From: Isoptericola dokdonensis DS-3
GTDB taxonomy: Bacteria > Actinomycetota > Actinomycetes > Actinomycetales > Cellulomonadaceae
Length of the DNA: 64,000 nucleotides
Direction of reading: 5' to 3'
Assembly: GCF_001636295.1 (NCBI RefSeq)
Contig: NZ_CP014209.1
Location: 2,914,001-2,978,000 of the forward strand
A model generated the notes under the pieces. The model saw only the letters and a program-made list of their open reading frames with translations, made no database searches and was not told the DNA's origin. Within the stretch, counting starts at the first letter, position 1. The number at the start of each line of letters is the position of its first letter. Positions 60,001-64,000 of this stretch are shown here, in pieces. The translations under genes were made by a program, and so were the position numbers.

Positions 60001-63000
60001 GGTCGCCACCATCACCGGTTCGAACAACTCCGTGGCCCGGGTGGACCAGCTGCGCCTCGCCGAGCCGTCGTACGCCAACGACGACCTCGTGGTCGAGCCG
60101 CAGGTCGCCGCCGGTACCAACCCGTTCGACGCGTTCACGCTGACGGACATCGTCGACGTCGTTCCGCCGGACGGCACCGAGACGACGACGGTGACGCTGA
60201 CGACGGTCGACGGCACGGCCACCGACTACACCGAGGCCGAGGCCGAGGCGCTCACCGCCGTGCAGCTCGAGGACGTCGTCGGGGTGGAGGTCACCTTCGA
60301 CGGACGCATCGCGTCCACCGAGTCCGGCAACAACGAGGGCGTCCTGGAGATGCAGCTCAAGCTGCGCGAGTTCGACCGGTACACCGAGGAACGCATCACG
60401 GTGGACCACGACCCCAACCCGGTGCCGAACAGTGCCGGCGCCGAGGTCTCGGACCCGGGCGGCACGACCGCCCAGACGCCGCAGGCCTGGGACACCGCCG
60501 AGATGGAGCTGCGGGACGCCGAGATCACGATGGAGGAGACGAAGTCGTTCAGCCCGGGCACGATCGTCGAGCCCGGCACGGACGCCGAGGAGAACCCGAC
60601 GTCGATCCTGACGATCACGGGCCAGCCGACGGGCCCCTCGCGAGCGGTCGAGATGACCCTCACCGACGTGGACGGCAGCTTCTGGAACCAGTACGACCTG
60701 ATCGGGTTCGACGGCTCGTCCCTCACCGCGCCGATCGACCAGGTCCAGGTGGACGCCTACACGGGCGGCACCTACGACGAGGCGAGCGACACCTTCACCG
60801 GTGGCACGTGGACCGACGGCGAACCGGCCGGCGCGTTCGCGCTCCCCGCGGGGGTGGACGCGGCCGACGTCGTCGGCCTGCGGTTCACGTTCACCCGCGC
60901 CGACGGTGCGATCTGGGAGAACCCCGCCAACCCGACGCAGGCGGTGAACCTCGAGGTGCAGGTGCGCGACACGCTGCGCTCCGACCCGACCACCCCGGTG
61001 CCGAGCGACCTGGAGCAGAACGACCCGGCGCCGGGTGAGGACGCGCCAGGCGTCGCCACCAACGACGTGACCGCCACGGTCACGGGCGCGGACCTGGTGT
61101 TCAACCCGGCCGACCCGGACAACCCGATCCCGGTGTCCAGCGACGCCGAGGCGTCCGGGACGATCATCTACGAGCACACCGAGAACGGCGTGAAGATCGT
61201 CAAGGACTTCGACACCGACATCACAGGCGGCACCAAGCCGCCGAACACGGCGTTCCCCATGAACATCACGGTGACGAACGTCGGGAACCGGCCGATCTAC
61301 GACCCGGTCATCGCCGACGACCCGATGCCCACCGACGACGACGGGCCGCAGCTGACGCTGGCCGACGTCGACGAGCCGTTCAGCTACACGCTCACGGAGC
61401 CCGGCACGCCGCCGGTCGGCCAGCCCAACGGGCCGCAGATGCCCACCGACCCTGCGAACGTGGCCGTGGACCAGACCGGCAACATCGCGGGCCTGACCTT
61501 CACCTTCCCCGAGGGCACCGTGCTCGAGGTGGGGCAGGTCTACACGATCACCGTGCAGGTGCAGTTCCGCACGACCTTGGCCGCGAACACGGTGGTCGAG
61601 AACACCGCCGGGGTCACCGGCGACCGGCCGTGGGACGTCTGCCAGGCCCAGTCCGGCGAGGACGGGAGCACCATCGACGGACGCCTGAACGAGGACACCG
61701 GAGCATGCGAGGCAGACTCCGACGTGACGCCCGTCCCGTCGGGCGTGCTCGCCGAGTCGAAGCTTGTCAAGGCGACGAACGACGAGTACCCGCTCGGCAT
61801 CATGGTCGATCCCGACCAGCCGGGGAGCGTCACGCCGGAGGACTGCCAGCCGAACGCGTTCGGGTTCTACGCCTACCCCTGCACGCCGATCATCCCGCCA
61901 GGGCAGAACGAGACGTGGCGGGTCCGGGTGGACAACGTGGGCAACCTTCCCATGGACAAGGTGGTGCTCTACGACCGTCTGCCGACCCCCGGCGACACCT
62001 CGTCCGACCCGACCAGCACGTCGGAGCGCGGGTCGCAGTGGACGCCGATCCTCACGAACGACCCGCCGCCGCAGGTCGTCAACGCGCCGCCCGGCAGCAC
62101 GACGACGTTCTACTACACGACCGTCGACGAGTACTGCCCCGACGACCTGGTGGATCCCGTCAACGAGCCCACCTGCCCGGACGACCCCGAGACCGGCTGG
62201 GCCGAGCTCACGGCTGACACCGCGGAGGAGACCTACGAGCAGATCACCGCGATCAAGACCGTGATCGAGATGGCGCCGGACAACCTGTTCCAGCCGGGCA
62301 GCTTCATCGCGCTGGAGGCGACGACGACCACTCCGGCCGAGGTCCCGGAGGCGGGCGACCGGTCGATCGCCTTCAACTCGGCCGCGGCGTCCGGCGTCGT
62401 GGTGACCCAGAGCGGTGACGAGATCAACTCGTTGCGCGCCGAGGGTGTGAAGGTCGGCGTCGCGACGGCGGCGGGCCCGCTCGAGGTGAACAAGGTGGTC
62501 ACGGGCGAGGGGGCCGGGAACGCGCCCGACTCGTTCGACCTCGTCGTCGAGTGCACCTCGGCCGTCGGGACGTGGGTGGAGACGGAGCTCGACCCGATAC
62601 CCATCACAGTCACGCCCGGGTCTCCCGTGACTGTGCCGAACCTGCCGTATGGCGCGGAGTGCACGCTCACCGAGGACGGGTCGCAGGGTCAGACCGCGCT
62701 CGTCGTCGTGCCGGAGACGGTGACGATCGACACCGAGACGGTGGACACGCTGGAGGACCCGGCGACGATTACGGCGACGAACGTCTACGACCTGGCGAGC
62801 ATCGTCATCGACAAGGAGGTCGTCAGCGACGCCGTGGATCAGGACGGCAGCCCCGTCGTGTTCGGGCCGTTCGACGGCACCGTGGAGTGCACGTTCTTGG
62901 GCGAGGACGTCTACGCCGAGGGCTACGGACCGGACGAGCCGATGACGTTCGAGCTGAACGACGGCGACTCGGTCGAGTTCACCGGTCTGCCGGTCGGCGC

Positions 63001-64000
63001 CGAGTGCACGGTGACGGAGACGGGGGCGGGCAACGCGTCCTCCACGACGATCACCGTGCAGAACGGCCTGCAGGAGCCGGAGGTGACCGAGGGAACGTCG
63101 GCGGACCTCACCCTGGTGGGCGACATCGTCAGCCTTCCTCGTAACGCGGTCACGCTGACGAACACCTACGACGTCGGCGCCATCGACCTGCAGAAGGTGG
63201 TCGACGGCGAGGGAGCGGACGCCTACGGCGCCGGGCCGTTCGACATCGACGTGGTGTGCACGTTCGACGACGGCGACGGCACCGGAGCCCAGACGGTCTA
63301 CGACAGCACGGTCGTGCTGGGCGGCGCCGGGCCGCTCGACGCGGAGATCGCCAACCTGCCCGCAGGGTCCGAGTGCACCATCACCGAGACTGACGAGGCC
63401 GGCGCCACCGGCTCGGTCGTCGTCCCGGACACGGTGACGGTCGGTGCCGGCGAGACCGCCGAGGTGGTCATCACCAACACGTTCGACGTCGGCTCGATCG
63501 AGGTGAACAAGGACCTCGCCGGGCTCGGTGCGCTCTACGGGCCGGGGCCGTTCGTCGTCGAGATCCTGTGCACCTACGGGGAGGACGAGAACGGCAACCC
63601 CGTGGACATCGCCATCCCGGGCGGGGCGGAGCGCGAGATCGACGGCGGCTCGACCGTCACGTACGAAGGCCTGCCCGTCGGCGCCGAGTGCGCGCTCGCC
63701 GAGACCGACGACTTCGGGGCGTCGTCCACCACCATCTCCGTCGACGGCGGCGACCCGGTGCCCGGCACCGAGGTGAACGGCATCGTCGTCCCGCCGGCGC
63801 AGGAGGACGGCTCGCCGACCACCGTCACGGTGGACGTGACCAACACGTTCGACACCGCCCCGCTGGTGGTGCAGAAGGTGGTCGACGGCGACGGTGCGGA
63901 CTTCGCCCCGAACATGCCCGAGCTGCCGTCGCTCCCGGAGATCCCGGACCCGCTGCCCACCGACCCCGACGAGATCGACGCACTCATCAACGAGGTCTCG
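57053..64000 (+). CDS. giant secreted repeat protein (DUF11/DUF5979-like), 3' end outside window
   Basis: The frame is open for 2316 codons to the right edge with no stop, so the protein is longer still. A basic leader and signal segment (SVLGAFALALPLVAVPATSA, cleavage near residue 55) show it is exported. Repeated beta-sandwich modules follow: those opening ETTKSIDPEG, TPTKSFDPAV, ETTKSISPST, EETKSFSPGT and VKIVKDFDTD resemble DUF11/isopeptide-like adhesin repeats, and from about residue 1800 they become DUF5979-type units (LEVNKVVTGEG, IDLQKVVDGEG, IEVNKDLAG, LVVQKVVDGDG; each has LPVGAECTVTET-like and ends in VTNTFD). It is very acidic with few lysines. It is probably a cell-surface stalk or adhesin. 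GGAGGGG precedes the ATG. Confidence 0.9.
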   Translation, partial: MGDRRTSAGRVPARHRRSSGVGGVGGRFRRGWSVLGAFALALPLVAVPATSASAASWAIGKAETSTGPYQPGQTVTWVVTISCSDPNQDPCAPTTMTDPLPENVELVSASIQSAGAGTVNPQIDADTDTDTVTYTADSVNNGQQSQILITAQIADDIPYSQDGVPITNTATVDSDNADPASASDDIVPEVPLVLDSETTKSIDPEGAIASPGTPATVTLGGTNTSNDPVDSLVIVEPTAGTDPNPFTYLGFTGWGAVSWPEGATSADVTFTCADGSTPTETSTTADTLPDPPADCEVEGFTVEFDGDIAIGATASIPFDVEHTDAVTELTDPLTLTNTTSSNVVHGDDESTPTDASDTYVITPPNNAVTPTKSFDPAVVSAGSPTTVTLGATNDGDPTTSMTITEPSEGTPSPFEGDDPLTFTGWGTDGAGAGVVWPNDADAASVTFTCADGTTTDPIPAEAEDTLPDPPAGCVVVGFSIEYTGNIVTGAEATIPFTADTDPDQAEDNVLHPNEITATIPNDSETADATLETLTDRLATETTKSISPSTIPALPGQTVVVGLPTQLLPFGEDGSTTNADQVVIQDPTDTGAPGEFWGNFTASSVRSTDVPAGTELTINYWNGSAWVEAPDCGSPVEGAATVNCDLPDDAQGVQFVYDDTTGEGIPPGESFAPNFVATYVGPEDREEPIANCGASSASNEAVAPTDPAEGCDTVDPFPVPVGPGDLDFIDKTFLAPEGQSGEPYTLRARTQDEITAQITWSTNGFEGVDPMVISDIADPVAAADPAIAGSFYDAFNLVAISVDDPLLQYDQVESVELFINGAWVEASGDPCPEACDGTFPGYTLTADEQATATSARLTYTESPGRAAFPTDPTVPAAGSGVARSTQADGRHVDFTFQLRDDRRSGGPALGEQQGEIYNNPDDPGLVTDTARGTATFQGTDRTDTDADDVLILDQPINVGITKDWTGGPLSVPPEGTPYEDFPTTVATITGSNNSVARVDQLRLAEPSYANDDLVVEPQVAAGTNPFDAFTLTDIVDVVPPDGTETTTVTLTTVDGTATDYTEAEAEALTAVQLEDVVGVEVTFDGRIASTESGNNEGVLEMQLKLREFDRYTEERITVDHDPNPVPNSAGAEVSDPGGTTAQTPQAWDTAEMELRDAEITMEETKSFSPGTIVEPGTDAEENPTSILTITGQPTGPSRAVEMTLTDVDGSFWNQYDLIGFDGSSLTAPIDQVQVDAYTGGTYDEASDTFTGGTWTDGEPAGAFALPAGVDAADVVGLRFTFTRADGAIWENPANPTQAVNLEVQVRDTLRSDPTTPVPSDLEQNDPAPGEDAPGVATNDVTATVTGADLVFNPADPDNPIPVSSDAEASGTIIYEHTENGVKIVKDFDTDITGGTKPPNTAFPMNITVTNVGNRPIYDPVIADDPMPTDDDGPQLTLADVDEPFSYTLTEPGTPPVGQPNGPQMPTDPANVAVDQTGNIAGLTFTFPEGTVLEVGQVYTITVQVQFRTTLAANTVVENTAGVTGDRPWDVCQAQSGEDGSTIDGRLNEDTGACEADSDVTPVPSGVLAESKLVKATNDEYPLGIMVDPDQPGSVTPEDCQPNAFGFYAYPCTPIIPPGQNETWRVRVDNVGNLPMDKVVLYDRLPTPGDTSSDPTSTSERGSQWTPILTNDPPPQVVNAPPGSTTTFYYTTVDEYCPDDLVDPVNEPTCPDDPETGWAELTADTAEETYEQITAIKTVIEMAPDNLFQPGSFIALEATTTTPAEVPEAGDRSIAFNSAAASGVVVTQSGDEINSLRAEGVKVGVATAAGPLEVNKVVTGEGAGNAPDSFDLVVECTSAVGTWVETELDPIPITVTPGSPVTVPNLPYGAECTLTEDGSQGQTALVVVPETVTIDTETVDTLEDPATITATNVYDLASIVIDKEVVSDAVDQDGSPVVFGPFDGTVECTFLGEDVYAEGYGPDEPMTFELNDGDSVEFTGLPVGAECTVTETGAGNASSTTITVQNGLQEPEVTEGTSADLTLVGDIVSLPRNAVTLTNTYDVGAIDLQKVVDGEGADAYGAGPFDIDVVCTFDDGDGTGAQTVYDSTVVLGGAGPLDAEIANLPAGSECTITETDEAGATGSVVVPDTVTVGAGETAEVVITNTFDVGSIEVNKDLAGLGALYGPGPFVVEILCTYGEDENGNPVDIAIPGGAEREIDGGSTVTYEGLPVGAECALAETDDFGASSTTISVDGGDPVPGTEVNGIVVPPAQEDGSPTTVTVDVTNTFDTAPLVVQKVVDGDGADFAPNMPELPSLPEIPDPLPTDPDEIDALINEVS

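Overview
The window is high-GC actinobacterial chromosome. The gene set (csoR-copZ-copA, a split haem cluster, HU plus a lysine-tailed HU/H1 protein, a DUF5926 protein, an actinobacterial-type CoA transferase), frequent GTG starts and many leaderless -10/start pairs (TANNNT, 6-7 bases, then ATG or GTG) point to Actinomycetes. My best guess is Micrococcales, near Promicromonosporaceae/Cellulomonadaceae; genus is not decidable from what I can see. There is no tRNA, rRNA, CRISPR, prophage or transposase. This is core and near-core chromosome with one toxin-antitoxin pair and unusually rich intergenic palindromes.

Layout. 1-8.5 kb: 3' end of PEP carboxylase, cutC, a VOC protein, a 5'-3' exonuclease, two crcB fluoride channel genes, an ECF sigma factor with a SnoaL-like tail, and a GAF/PP2C/ATPase sigma-regulator phosphatase. 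8.5-18.5 kb: conserved hypothetical, PatB/MalY-type aminotransferase, VanY-like carboxypeptidase, lipoprotein penicillin-binding protein, small lipoprotein, a frameshifted amidohydrolase, NAD synthetase, CopC-domain protein. 18.6-27.4 kb: HU, a large flippase-like membrane protein with an embedded kinase-like domain, and a complete dipeptide/oligopeptide ABC operon (A-B-C-DF fusion). 27.5-36.7 kb: CPBP protease, SPFH protein with a ribbon-helix-helix partner, a four-gene regulator/ABC exporter operon, copper efflux operon with a clear CsoR operator, HU/H1 protein. 36.8-46 kb: haem genes hemA (+) diverging from hemE-hemY-[vapB-vapC]-hemC-hemD-hemB-hemL (-). 46-57 kb: small SHOCT protein, Ppx/GppA, CoA transferase, VOC protein, YgjV-like protein, DUF5926 protein, family 2 glycosyltransferase, alkyl sulfatase, a DUF202 pair behind a 13-codon leader ORF, SulP transporter. 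57-64 kb: the first 2316 codons of a giant secreted repeat protein that runs off the window.

Functional links. The haem cluster supplies uroporphyrin/coproporphyrin steps; hemQ and hemH are not in the window and a vapBC pair sits where hemQ is often found. csoR-copZ-copA, cutC and the CopC protein make copper handling a recurring theme. The PP2C/ATPase protein, ECF factor and several leaderless regulators suggest stress-responsive control.

The most unusual signal is repeat DNA. (1) Four long palindromes (three intergenic, one inside hemD and translated in frame) have arms of about 28-30 bases that differ at every site but enclose a shared 38-41 base core with its own inner hairpin; two cores are identical, and in one the inner hairpin is replaced by an unrelated sequence that still pairs. 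(2) Three arrays have an exact 20-bp period built on CGCTGACTCG, direct copies followed in two cases by inverted copies, each abutting stop codons. (3) Two further palindromes share a CACCGGTTCGGTCG core.
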